Assembly: GCA_003518745.1 (NCBI GenBank)
Contig: DOYB01000223.1
Span: forward strand, 1 to 11,684
Direction: 5' to 3'
Source: Selenomonas sp.
GTDB lineage: Bacteria; Bacillota; Negativicutes; Selenomonadales; Selenomonadaceae
DNA: 11,684 nucleotides
The stretch's first letter is position 1; every line of letters begins with the position of its first letter. Below, piece by piece: positions 1 to 5,967 of the stretch. The translations under genes and the position numbers were made by a program. The notes beneath the pieces are model-generated. The model did not search any database and was not told where the DNA came from. It was given only the letters and a program-made list of their open reading frames with translations.

Positions 1-220
1 AAACCAACGATGCTGGTTGAGAAATTCGGCCGGCATATTATTTTTATTTTGTTTGATTAAATTTTGCATAATTTTCCTTTCTTCATTGTTCGTTCCTGTC
101 CGCCGAGTGCAACGGACGGCGAGACAAGGAGATACAATAATTTACAATTATCTATACGGTTCTCTTTGATGTCTCGTAACCCCCGTACCGTATGGCTTGA
201 AGGCCGTTTTTTTATACGCT
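1..220. other. Non-coding left edge: AT-rich segment and GC-rich hairpin beside the iterons
   Basis: I see no convincing gene here. Positions about 38-85 are very AT-rich, as a DNA unwinding element would be. Positions 95-129 can fold into a GC-rich hairpin: CCTGTC and CGCCG on the left pair with CGGCG and GACAAGG on the right, with single-base bulges and an 11-nt loop. A small GGCT/GGCC hairpin at 194-205 runs into seven T at 207-213, giving a weak rightward terminator-like signal. AT-rich DNA, a dyad and iterons next to a probable Rep gene suggest a replication origin. That is inference. I saw no consensus DnaA box. Confidence 0.4.
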
Positions 221-286
221 TCGGGTATACTGTTATTGCATATCGGGTATGCTGTTATTGCACATCGGGTATGCTGTTATTGCACA
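221..286. repeat. Three tandem 22-bp repeats (iterons)
   Basis: Three contiguous 22-bp units lie at 221-242, 243-264 and 265-286. Each has the form TCGGGTAT(A/G)CTGTTATTGCA(T/C)A. The second and third units are identical, and the first differs at two positions. There is no spacer between units. A 22-bp period is close to two helical turns, so one protein face could bind every copy, as theta-plasmid Rep proteins do with iterons. The array ends 2 bp before the stop codon of the leftward gene for a probable Rep. The binding role is inferred, but the repeats themselves are read directly. Confidence 0.85.
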
Positions 287-288
287 TA

Positions 289-1296
289 TCACTGGAATGA
301 GAATTCGATACTGTGATATCCGTGCGCTTTGTTTTTTTCTTTTGTGGTTTTATAGTCTGCGATGACCCCTTTTTGCTTCCATTCCTCGAAACATTGAATC
401 AGAAAATCGCGGCATCTTTTCTTCTCTTGTTTTCCTTTTCCTTCAATATTATTTTTTTTGAAAATATCATCAAATGTTACTACCCGCCGCATTTTTGGGT
501 GAATCCTGCATTCTTCAATCCTACGACGAGCATAGTTCATCAATGCGATCCGGTCATGCGATGTCCGCTTCATGGAGTCAATGGGCAACATTCTATATGT
601 GATAAGCTGGTCATTCTTGATTTTTGCCAGTGTCACGAGAGGTGATTCGTCCAGAAAATGAATTACAGTTCTGGATCTACTCCCGTTGACTGAAATACCC
701 GTAACGACTTTGGCAGGAAGAATGGATCCATACAGCTCGTCTCCATCCACCTTGTAATTCATTTTTCGCAGGGCTGACAGGTCAATCCGTACTGTCGACG
801 AAATCAAATGCTCAAGGCTCTGCCTAATCATAAGATCCTCTTTCGGTCCTATTCTGCTACCTTTGTCTTGTACCATATTCTTGAAAATGTGCTCCGTGGT
901 CACATACCTCATGTCCTTTTCATATAGTGAGAAGCAACTCATGGCAACTTCCCTTTCATATGGTGAAAATTTCTTGAGAGGATTCCCTTCGAATTCTACA
1001 TAAGTTATATAATTCCACGGAAATTTCTTCTCCAGGATATTTACTTCGCCCTTTTCGAATGAGCAATCAGATGGATCAAAAATTACCTTTGAAAGCTTGT
1101 CATTCGGGGTAGTTATTTTTTCTGGAAGAGTAAGCTGGATTTTCATGGCATCCCCCCCGTTTGTATTTGGAGGGACTTTTTGCACACACACATCTTCCGA
1201 AAATTCGAGTTGAAGCCAATCTTCCTCGGATTCTTCAATAGGGGATTGGTATTGTACTTTTTCTATGAGAGTTCTCCTTCTTTCATTTTGTTGCAC
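289..1296 (-). CDS. Probable plasmid replication initiator (Rep, winged-helix type)
   Basis: This 335-residue protein probably initiates replication by binding the adjacent 22-bp repeats. I see a charged N-terminal segment, then a first wHTH-like region around residues 105-160 (SPYEREVAMSCFSLYEKD onward). A second basic region at about 245-335 contains a YARRRIEECRIHP helix, a KKRCRDFLIQCFEEWK helix and a final Ile/Tyr strand. This two-winged-helix plan is typical of theta initiators. The call rests on general pattern and the neighbouring iterons, not on a definite family match. The start is uncertain. The GTG at 1296 has no good Shine-Dalgarno. GAAGGAG lies inside the reading frame and would serve only an ATA codon. 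An ATG at 1146, behind a run of G, would give 285 residues. The gene faces away from all the others. Confidence 0.6.
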   Translation of the reverse strand: MQQNERRRTLIEKVQYQSPIEESEEDWLQLEFSEDVCVQKVPPNTNGGDAMKIQLTLPEKITTPNDKLSKVIFDPSDCSFEKGEVNILEKKFPWNYITYVEFEGNPLKKFSPYEREVAMSCFSLYEKDMRYVTTEHIFKNMVQDKGSRIGPKEDLMIRQSLEHLISSTVRIDLSALRKMNYKVDGDELYGSILPAKVVTGISVNGSRSRTVIHFLDESPLVTLAKIKNDQLITYRMLPIDSMKRTSHDRIALMNYARRRIEECRIHPKMRRVVTFDDIFKKNNIEGKGKQEKKRCRDFLIQCFEEWKQKGVIADYKTTKEKNKAHGYHSIEFSFQ

Positions 1297-1366
1297 TCGT
1301 AGAGTCTATTACCATGAAAAACACAATATACACAAAATAAAAAAATTTTTTTGGAGGTGATTGAAA

Positions 1367-1450
1367 ATGACCCGTATTCTTACCAACTACAGCCGTGACC
1401 CACCTAAAAGGCATGGTAACTATAGGAATTCCGTAACCGATGTAGTATAA
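1367..1450 (+). CDS. Possible 27-residue small protein or leader peptide before rpn
   Basis: A 27-codon frame starts at an ATG preceded by GGAGGTGA seven bases upstream (1353-1360), one of the strongest ribosome binding sites in the window, and ends at TAA (1448-1450). The product begins MTRILTNYSRDPP, is basic and polar, and has no membrane segment or recognised domain. It ends 27 bp before the Rpn start. Its stop overlaps a TATAAT box, so the two genes may have separate promoters. It could be a leader peptide, a small unknown protein, or the remnant of a longer gene. The ribosome binding site is the main support for translation. Confidence 0.35.
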   Translation: MTRILTNYSRDPPKRHGNYRNSVTDVV

Positions 1451-1451
1451 T
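1446..1451 (+). promoter_or_regulatory. Possible -10 box (TATAAT) for the Rpn gene
   Basis: A perfect TATAAT lies 26 bp upstream of the Rpn start codon, at a good distance for a short 5' leader. The region 17 bp upstream (TAGGAA) is a poor -35 box, so the promoter call is weak and rests on the -10 alone. Confidence 0.3.
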
Positions 1452-1477
1452 TAAGGCAACAGATTGGAGATGATCGG

Positions 1478-2305
1478 ATGGAAATTAAACGCTATAACCC
1501 TATGAATGATGTCCTATTCAAGTTCATCTTCGGCAAGGAGGAACGCAAGCATATCACAATAGACTTCATAAACTCCATGCTGGACAGGGACAAGGAACAT
1601 GAGGTGGTTGACATCACATTCAAGAATGTGGAGATATTTCCTCTGGCGGCGGAAATAAAGCTGACAAGGCTTGATGTGTTCTGTGTCCTAAGTACAGGGG
1701 AGCGTGTCGATATTGAGATCCAAGTCGTGAACCATAAGAACATGGGGCAAAGGTCGCTCTACTATTGGGCTCAAATGTACTTGTTATTCCTGAAACAGGG
1801 GGATGACTACAAGAAACTGGCTCCGGCCATAACAATCAACCTGCTGCAGTACAGGTTTTTGCCGCAGGAAGAACCCCATGCCATGTACGGGATCTATAAT
1901 CCGGCCAACATGCATAGACTGACGGAGGATATGGAGCTTCACTTCTTCGAGATACCGAAGTTCCGTAAGAAACCTATATCAGAAATGACGAGAGCGGAGA
2001 GATGGCTGGCCTATTTCGCCAGTCAGTTAGACAAACAGGAGGCGGAGGAAATGGGTGCTACAGCTATAAAGGACGCATTCAATGCAGCAGACCTTTTCAT
2101 GCAGGATGAGGAGCAGCGCCTAGCTTATGTGAGCCGTGAAATGGCTATTATGGATTACCAGTCGGACATGAATGCTTCACGAGAGGAAGGCATAACCGAT
2201 GCTGTTCGGCGCCTCTACCTTAATGGTGAGATATCGTCCGATACGATTATGAAAACCTTTGGCTGGACTAAAGAACAGGTGGAAGCATTAAAAGCCCAAA
2301 ATTAA
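1478..2305 (+). CDS. Rpn-family PD-(D/E)XK nuclease (putative transposase type)
   Basis: This 275-residue protein belongs to the Rpn/YhgA-like group, DNA endonucleases related to recombination-promoting nucleases and often labelled PD-(D/E)XK nuclease family transposases. The N-terminus (YNPMNDVLFKFIFGKEE) is the family's hallmark opening. The catalytic core is visible as LDVF (Asp66) followed by VDIEIQV (Glu80, Gln82), with Gln in the usual Lys position, as is common in Rpn proteins. A long middle region follows. The C-terminus (SREEGITDAVRRLYLNGEIS, then GWTKEQVEAL) is the usual helical tail of the family. The length is typical and no damage is visible. GGAG at 1466-1469 sets the start. A strong terminator follows, so it is probably its own unit. 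The role in the element, defence or DNA mobility, is unknown. Confidence 0.88.
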   Translation: MEIKRYNPMNDVLFKFIFGKEERKHITIDFINSMLDRDKEHEVVDITFKNVEIFPLAAEIKLTRLDVFCVLSTGERVDIEIQVVNHKNMGQRSLYYWAQMYLLFLKQGDDYKKLAPAITINLLQYRFLPQEEPHAMYGIYNPANMHRLTEDMELHFFEIPKFRKKPISEMTRAERWLAYFASQLDKQEAEEMGATAIKDAFNAADLFMQDEEQRLAYVSREMAIMDYQSDMNASREEGITDAVRRLYLNGEISSDTIMKTFGWTKEQVEALKAQN

Positions 2306-2320
2306 TCCCAAAATCAAACG

Positions 2321-2353
2321 GTCGCGTTACCAAATGGTGGCGCGGCTTTTTTT
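2321..2353 (+). terminator. Rho-independent terminator after the Rpn gene
   Basis: An 11-bp stem, GTCGCGTTACC with GGTGGCGCGGC, pairs fully if G-T wobbles are counted. It has an AAAT loop and runs straight into seven T. It lies 16 bp after the Rpn stop codon and is the strongest terminator in the window. Confidence 0.88.
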
Positions 2354-2387
2354 ATGCTTAAAATCATACGAAAAGGAGGGCAACCCT

Positions 2388-2738
2388 ATGACAAAATCCA
2401 AACCGATGACCGCTGAAGAGAAGATACGACAGCTTTCAACCTGGCTCGCGGAACGCCTTACCGATTGGGAAGTAGTGTACGCAAACGGTTCCTCCGACTT
2501 CACTGTGACCACGGGAGTAAAGCTGAACCAAATCCGCAGCCAAATTCTTCTATTACGGAGGGATATACGGTTGCTTTGCGATGCCAACCATTTGGACTAT
2601 CCCACTGTAGCCTATGAACAAGTACCCCCACCTGTAGCCGAAACCTATGTTGCGAAGCAGTATATAGGTTCCCACCGTGAAATCCTATACGACTGTGTAG
2701 CTGAAGCAGGAAAGCCGAAACAGATATGTCTATTCTGA
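2388..2738 (+). CDS. Small paralogous protein A with C-terminal QxxLF motif
   Basis: I do not recognise this 116-residue protein as a named family. The ATG at 2388 is chosen because AAAGGAGG (2372-2379) precedes it at good spacing. The body is helical and charged, with W-x-V-x-YANGSSDF, a GVKLNQIRSQI segment, RRDIRLLCDANHL and a VPPP turn. The last residues are KQICLF, which fits the QxxLF pattern used by many bacterial proteins to bind the DNA polymerase sliding clamp DnaN. The next gene encodes a paralogue of identical length with the same order of motifs. Gene A opens the long accessory gene train after the Rpn terminator. A role at the replication fork is inference from the tail motif. 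The fold and the target are unknown. Confidence 0.78.
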   Translation: MTKSKPMTAEEKIRQLSTWLAERLTDWEVVYANGSSDFTVTTGVKLNQIRSQILLLRRDIRLLCDANHLDYPTVAYEQVPPPVAETYVAKQYIGSHREILYDCVAEAGKPKQICLF

Positions 2739-2747
2739 AAGGAGAGA
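2728..2747 (+). repeat. 20-bp repeat at a gene junction, copy 1
   Basis: GTCTATTCTGAAAGGAGAGA spans the last codons of protein A, its stop codon and the ribosome binding site of protein B. The identical 20 bp recurs at 3093-3112 at the end of protein B. It marks the seam of a tandem gene duplication. Confidence 0.9.
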
Positions 2748-2752
2748 TTCTT

Positions 2753-3103
2753 ATGGCTAAGAAAAAGAAAACCCCCGCAGAAGGATTGCAGGAGCTTACG
2801 GAACAATTGGAAGAGCGACATGAACGCTGGAACTATATTTTGACCCACGGAACATCTGACCCTTATTGGCCTGATGGGGTGAATATGAATTTAGTAAGGA
2901 ATCACTGCAGCTACTATCGCCGTATTATCAAGGAACTGTGTGAGAATCATGGGCTACCGCTGCCAGAGATATATGATAAACCCCTGCCGCCGGAAATGCC
3001 CATGGAGTTCATGGCCACGGAAAGAGTTTGCCGATGGCAGAAGCGTCATGCCGTTACTCAAAAGAAGATTATTACCCCTCCAGTACAACTGAGTCTATTC
3101 TGA
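2753..3103 (+). CDS. Small paralogous protein B with C-terminal QLSLF clamp-binding-like motif
   Basis: This 116-residue protein is a diverged paralogue of the preceding gene. Shared features in order are a Lys-rich start, W-x-x-x-L-THGTSD, GVNMNLVRNH, YYRRIIKELCENHGL, a PLPPE turn and a C-terminal LF. The final five residues, QLSLF, match the consensus DnaN sliding-clamp-binding pentapeptide exactly, and they are at the extreme C-terminus, the usual place for such tails. The ATG at 2753 follows AAAGGAGA, which overlaps the previous stop codon, so the pair is likely co-transcribed. I do not know the family. It could recruit an activity to the replication fork or compete with host clamp clients. 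The clamp motif itself is short and can arise by chance, but both copies keep it. Confidence 0.8.
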   Translation: MAKKKKTPAEGLQELTEQLEERHERWNYILTHGTSDPYWPDGVNMNLVRNHCSYYRRIIKELCENHGLPLPEIYDKPLPPEMPMEFMATERVCRWQKRHAVTQKKIITPPVQLSLF

Positions 3104-3112
3104 AAGGAGAGA
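3093..3112 (+). repeat. 20-bp repeat at a gene junction, copy 2
   Basis: This is the same 20 bp as at 2728-2747. Here it covers the last three codons of protein B, including its stop, and the ribosome binding site of the phosphoribosyltransferase gene. The bodies of the two paralogous genes are far more diverged than this seam. Confidence 0.9.
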
Positions 3113-3117
3113 CCTAC

Positions 3118-3585
3118 GTGTCCAGAAAAGAGATTTGCCCCAAAGAATACTACAGCAGAGGCGTACCGGAACTGTGCCATGCCGTAAAGAACGGGGAGCC
3201 TGATGCTATAAGGAAGATGGCGAAGGAGATGGCGACCGTCGTTCCTCCAAATGCCGTCCTGGTTCCTGCGCCACAGCATTGCGGATTTGCCGTTTATACG
3301 CTGGAAATCTGCGAAGAGATAGCCGCTCTCACAGGAGTAGCTATATGCGACGTTCTCCGTTGCACTCCCCACGAAAGTCTGTATATCGCCCGCAAAAGAG
3401 GACACGATGTCAGTCTGAGCTTTTACTTGACTGGTTCACTGCCGGATAGCCCTCTGTTCCTCGTAGACAACGTAATAAGTACGGGAAAGACCGTGGAAGC
3501 GGCCAGAAAGGCTATCGGTCAACGGCTTGTACCCTTGGTATACGCAGCAGATTCAACAAGATATCAACCTCAGCAGAGGTTTTAA
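3118..3585 (+). CDS. ComF-like orphan phosphoribosyltransferase
   Basis: This 155-residue protein has the type I phosphoribosyltransferase fold signature. The PRPP-binding loop is LFLVDNVISTGKTVEAA (about residues 121-137), close to the canonical hydrophobic-DDV-x-TG-T pattern but with DN for DD. An earlier VPAP strand, a CDVLRC strand and an IARKRG segment resemble ComF, without ComF's N-terminal zinc finger. Translation probably starts at GTG 3118, seven bases after AAAGGAGA. Members of this fold transfer a ribose 5-phosphate group from PRPP to a base. Substrate here is unknown. It is immediately downstream of the clamp-motif paralogues and upstream of RadC and ArdC, so an accessory role in DNA or nucleotide metabolism on a mobile element is likely. 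The Asp-to-Asn change leaves activity uncertain. Confidence 0.82.
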   Translation: MSRKEICPKEYYSRGVPELCHAVKNGEPDAIRKMAKEMATVVPPNAVLVPAPQHCGFAVYTLEICEEIAALTGVAICDVLRCTPHESLYIARKRGHDVSLSFYLTGSLPDSPLFLVDNVISTGKTVEAARKAIGQRLVPLVYAADSTRYQPQQRF

Positions 3586-3586
3586 G

Positions 3587-3625
3587 GCCAGTGCCAGGAT
3601 AAAGGCAGTGGCTTATTTTTATTTT
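3587..3625 (+). terminator. Terminator-like hairpin between phosphoribosyltransferase and radC
   Basis: GCCAGTGCC pairs with GGCAGTGGC around an 8-nt loop, with one G-G mismatch, and is followed by TTATTTTTATTTT. It starts right after the stop codon. It may terminate partially or protect a processed 3' end. Confidence 0.6.
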
Positions 3626-3649
3626 GAGAGAGGAAAGGGAGTATGGATC

Positions 3650-4276
3650 ATGTGTAAAGAAGCGTTAAATCAGAAGGTAAAGGAATTCGGAGGAGCTGGC
3701 TACGGTATGGGTATTTATTCGGATATCGAGCTTTTATCGATTTGCACGGGTATCGAGCCTGAACGGTTCACGAAGAATCTGGCAGACATCTTCAACGATC
3801 CGCGCTCTATAGAGGGCATAGGCGAAAAGAAAGCTATGGTTATCCTGGCAATCAAGGAGCTTGCCATGCGCCTGACAAAGAAGCCAGACACGTCCATAAA
3901 AATTGTCCACGGCCCAGAAGATGTTTACCACTTTGCAGCGCCACACTTCAGAAACGAGTATAAAGAGCACTTTGCGATAATGATGCTGAATACTAAGAAC
4001 CATATTATCGGCCTGAGAGATATATCCATAGGCAGCCTAACGGCATCGGTCGTTCATCCGAGGGAAGTGTTTGAGACAGCGATTTTGCACCACTCTGCGG
4101 CGATTATCCTCTTGCATCAGCACCCTTCATCAGATCCTTCGCCGTCGAGGGAGGACATTGCGGTCACACAGCGGTTGGTGAAGGTTGGCAAGATTATGGA
4201 TATCCCCGTACTAGACCATATTATCCTGGGTAACAACCGTTTTACCAGCCTTAAAGAGAAGGGGTTGTTGGAATAG
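3650..4276 (+). CDS. radC: RadC-family JAMM/MPN domain protein
   Basis: This 208-residue protein has the full RadC plan. An N-terminal helix-hairpin-helix-like segment (IEGIGEKKAMVILAIKELAM, residues 54-73) is followed by the JAMM/MPN metal site: Glu139 in HPREVF, His156 and His158 in LLHQHPSSDPSPS, then Ser166 and Asp169 in SREDI. The histidine pair reads HQH where HNH is usual, and the motif is otherwise intact. The ATG at 3650 is chosen because GGAAAGGGAG lies eight bases upstream. Extending to 3527 would overlap the previous gene and its hairpin. Chromosomal RadC was once linked to DNA repair, but its biochemical role is unsettled. Plasmid and phage copies like this one are common near ArdC-type genes, and I take it as an accessory gene. 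Confidence 0.92.
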   Translation: MCKEALNQKVKEFGGAGYGMGIYSDIELLSICTGIEPERFTKNLADIFNDPRSIEGIGEKKAMVILAIKELAMRLTKKPDTSIKIVHGPEDVYHFAAPHFRNEYKEHFAIMMLNTKNHIIGLRDISIGSLTASVVHPREVFETAILHHSAAIILLHQHPSSDPSPSREDIAVTQRLVKVGKIMDIPVLDHIILGNNRFTSLKEKGLLE

Positions 4277-4305
4277 TCAGTGCCATATCGGTACTGGCTT
4301 TTTTT
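4276..4305 (+). terminator. Terminator-like hairpin after radC
   Basis: A nine-pair stem, GTCAGTGCC with GGTACTGGC (two wobbles, ATATC loop), leads into seven T at 4299-4305. It begins at the last base of the radC stop codon. The next gene's ribosome binding site follows about 16 bp later. Confidence 0.72.
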
Positions 4306-4335
4306 ATTTCTATCAATGAAAAGGAGAGATTCATC

Positions 4336-5175
4336 ATGCAGAAAGACAAGACTCAGATTATCAAGGACTCTATCGACAGCCTAATGGAAATGTTCAAGAG
4401 CGGTGATTTCCCGGAGAAGATTGCTCTGTCCATCATCCGCAGACACGAAGGGGACACCATTCCCGCCGATGATTGGAGCCTGGGCAACCGTACGCTCATG
4501 TTAGCACAGGGGACTACTGATGCAAGAGGCTATAAGCAATGGATGGAGGTCAACCGTTTCGTCAAGAAAGGCAGCCGCGCCATCTATATCTTGGCTCCTC
4601 TCACACGGAAAATCCGAGAAACGGATAAGGCCACCGGAGAGGAAAAGGATACGGTCATCATCACAGGTTTCAGGCCGATTCCTGTATTCCCTGTCGAAGC
4701 TACTGACGGGGAACCTCTGCCGAATTTTGACTACGTTCCTAAGACCTTTCCTCGTTTTTTCGATGTGGCAGAGAAGCTGAATATCAAGGTCGAATACCGC
4801 CCCATGATTGGGAATTATTACGGCAAGTTCAGCGCCAGAGGCAACCAGATACAGCTCTGTTCTCAGGATGCCGTTGTCTACTACCATGAGCTATCCCATG
4901 CCGTGCACAACACCTTTGTTGACCTCAGAGTCTATGACCCCGACAAGGCCGAAGTGGTTGCTGAGTTCTCAGCCGTTGTGCTGTGTGCCCTTAGTGATAT
5001 CCACGGGTACGAGGATCAAGCCTATATGTATATCCGCCACTATTGCCGGAAGGACGAACAGAAGCCTGAGGGGGTGATGAAGAAAATCATGGGCGTATTA
5101 TCCGACGTTGAGAAGATTGTCAGCATCGTTCTGGATGCCACCAGCGACGAGCTTCCCGCAAAAGAAGCTGTATAA
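4336..5175 (+). CDS. ardC: ArdC-like antirestriction protein (ssDNA-binding domain plus zinc metallopeptidase-like domain)
   Basis: This 279-residue protein has the ArdC plan. The N-terminal ssDNA-binding domain spans about residues 25-125, with WSLGNRTLMLAQGTTDARGYKQW in the usual place of the family's N-x-x-L/ARGY-x-W block and GSRAIYILAPL after it. The C-terminal metallopeptidase-like domain carries YYHELSHAVH (HExxH at 184-188) and a later acidic EVVAEFSAVVL segment (Glu206, Glu210) that can supply the third zinc ligand. ArdC of plasmid pSa is reported to bind ssDNA and protect incoming plasmid DNA from restriction. The length fits the family. The start follows AAAGGAGA at 4320-4327. It sits between radC and small accessory genes, which suits a role in establishing the element in a new host. 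I am confident of the family, less so of the antirestriction activity. Confidence 0.9.
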   Translation: MQKDKTQIIKDSIDSLMEMFKSGDFPEKIALSIIRRHEGDTIPADDWSLGNRTLMLAQGTTDARGYKQWMEVNRFVKKGSRAIYILAPLTRKIRETDKATGEEKDTVIITGFRPIPVFPVEATDGEPLPNFDYVPKTFPRFFDVAEKLNIKVEYRPMIGNYYGKFSARGNQIQLCSQDAVVYYHELSHAVHNTFVDLRVYDPDKAEVVAEFSAVVLCALSDIHGYEDQAYMYIRHYCRKDEQKPEGVMKKIMGVLSDVEKIVSIVLDATSDELPAKEAV

Positions 5176-5194
5176 CCTTATCCGTAAAGAAAAT

Positions 5195-5228
5195 CCCGTA
5201 TCGTCAATCGGTACGGGCTTTATCTTAT
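5195..5228 (+). terminator. Terminator-like hairpin after ardC
   Basis: CCCGTATCG pairs with CGGTACGGG in nine pairs (one G-T) around TCAAT. The T-rich tail is imperfect (CTTTATCTTAT), so it may be an inefficient terminator. Confidence 0.55.
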
Positions 5229-5254
5229 GAGAAAAATCGAAGGAGTGAACAAAA

Positions 5255-5464
5255 ATGTTGAACCATTTACTTGAACCGAATCTGGAAAGGATTTTTGCCC
5301 ACTGCGAGCACTGCGGAGGTGAAATCTATGATGGAGAAGATTACTACGAAATCGATGGTGACTGTATTCACGAGGATTGTTTCTATGAGTACATGCGTGA
5401 ACTGTACGCTGATTGCAAGAAGGAAGCTGACTGCCGTGAATTATGTGCGTTTAGCAGATCCTAA
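5255..5464 (+). CDS. Small zinc-knuckle-like protein
   Basis: This 69-residue acidic protein has a Cys17-x2-Cys20 pair (HCEHCGGEIYDGEDYYEI) followed by Cys37, His39 and Cys42 in GDCIHEDCF. That is the typical spacing of a short LIM-like or ribbon zinc-binding module. Three further cysteines lie in the C-terminal tail (54, 60, 64). Such stand-alone knuckles are common in Bacillota mobile elements and usually have no assigned function. AAGGAG at 5240-5245 fixes the start. The stop is 20 bp before the next gene, whose ribosome binding site lies in that gap, so the two are probably co-translated. Zinc binding is inferred from residue spacing only. Confidence 0.75.
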   Translation: MLNHLLEPNLERIFAHCEHCGGEIYDGEDYYEIDGDCIHEDCFYEYMRELYADCKKEADCRELCAFSRS

Positions 5465-5484
5465 GAAGGGAAAGGAGCAGCACC

Positions 5485-5937
5485 ATGAGCAAATTTTTGA
5501 TAAACACACTGCAGATGCAAGGGAATAATCTGGAGCGTGTTTATAGCTTCATCAAGAGCCACCATAGCCAACTCGATTTCAACCGTATCCTACCGATTCC
5601 TGTCGGCACCAAGGACAAGCCTGCTTGGGTTAGAAGCCATTGGGGAACCCAATTCGGAGGAGCGTTTCAAGTAGAGAGGATTGCCAGAAACCTCTATTCC
5701 TTCCGTACCTATGGAAAGGCTGTTCCCGTCATAGCAGAGCTTGCCAGACGATTCCCAGACGTCAGGTTCCGTCATCAGTGGAGCGAGGAACTTCCCGGAT
5801 GGAACGCTGGTGTAGTCATTTACGAGAATGGAAAAGAAATCCGCCGCTCTGAATCCGAATGGGTCGATGAAATCCCTTGGTTCGCTAATGATTACCTTGA
5901 CGGCTTGACGGAAGATCCCGTCGCCGCAGTTCTATGA
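5485..5937 (+). CDS. YubB/Api92-like protein with ferredoxin-like domain
   Basis: This 150-residue protein resembles the plasmid YubB/Api92-like group. The N-terminal NRILPIPV block and the WVRSHWGTQFGG segment (the usual N/H-W-G-T box) are followed by Y-S-F-R-T and PVIAELARRFPDVRF. A later EELPGWNAGVVIYENG strand pair matches the C-terminal ferredoxin-like fold of these proteins. Function is unknown. They occur widely on conjugative plasmids and phages. AAAGGAG precedes the start at good spacing. The stop TGA abuts an ATG at 5938, but a better start for the next gene lies at 5968. The protein could be an anti-defence or maintenance accessory, but nothing here proves it. Confidence 0.72.
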   Translation: MSKFLINTLQMQGNNLERVYSFIKSHHSQLDFNRILPIPVGTKDKPAWVRSHWGTQFGGAFQVERIARNLYSFRTYGKAVPVIAELARRFPDVRFRHQWSEELPGWNAGVVIYENGKEIRRSESEWVDEIPWFANDYLDGLTEDPVAAVL

Positions 5938-5967
5938 ATGTCAAATATTTTGAAGGAGGAAAAAGTC

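Noticed and set aside
221..286. Three repeats considered as a CRISPR array
   Set aside because: The repeats are contiguous, without unique spacers, and there are no cas genes.
64..300. 78-codon plus-strand frame over the left edge
   Set aside because: It runs through the AT-rich segment, hairpin and tandem repeats, lacks a ribosome binding site and its product is low complexity.
313..645. 110-codon plus-strand frame
   Set aside because: It is antisense to the rep gene, has a Phe-rich translation of AT-rich complement, and shows no ribosome binding site.
2334..2387. N-terminal extension of paralogue A
   Set aside because: The upstream ATG lies inside the Rpn terminator. AAAGGAGG points to 2388.
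3527..3649. N-terminal extension of RadC
   Set aside because: It overlaps the end of the phosphoribosyltransferase gene and the hairpin. GGAAAGGGAG places the start at 3650.
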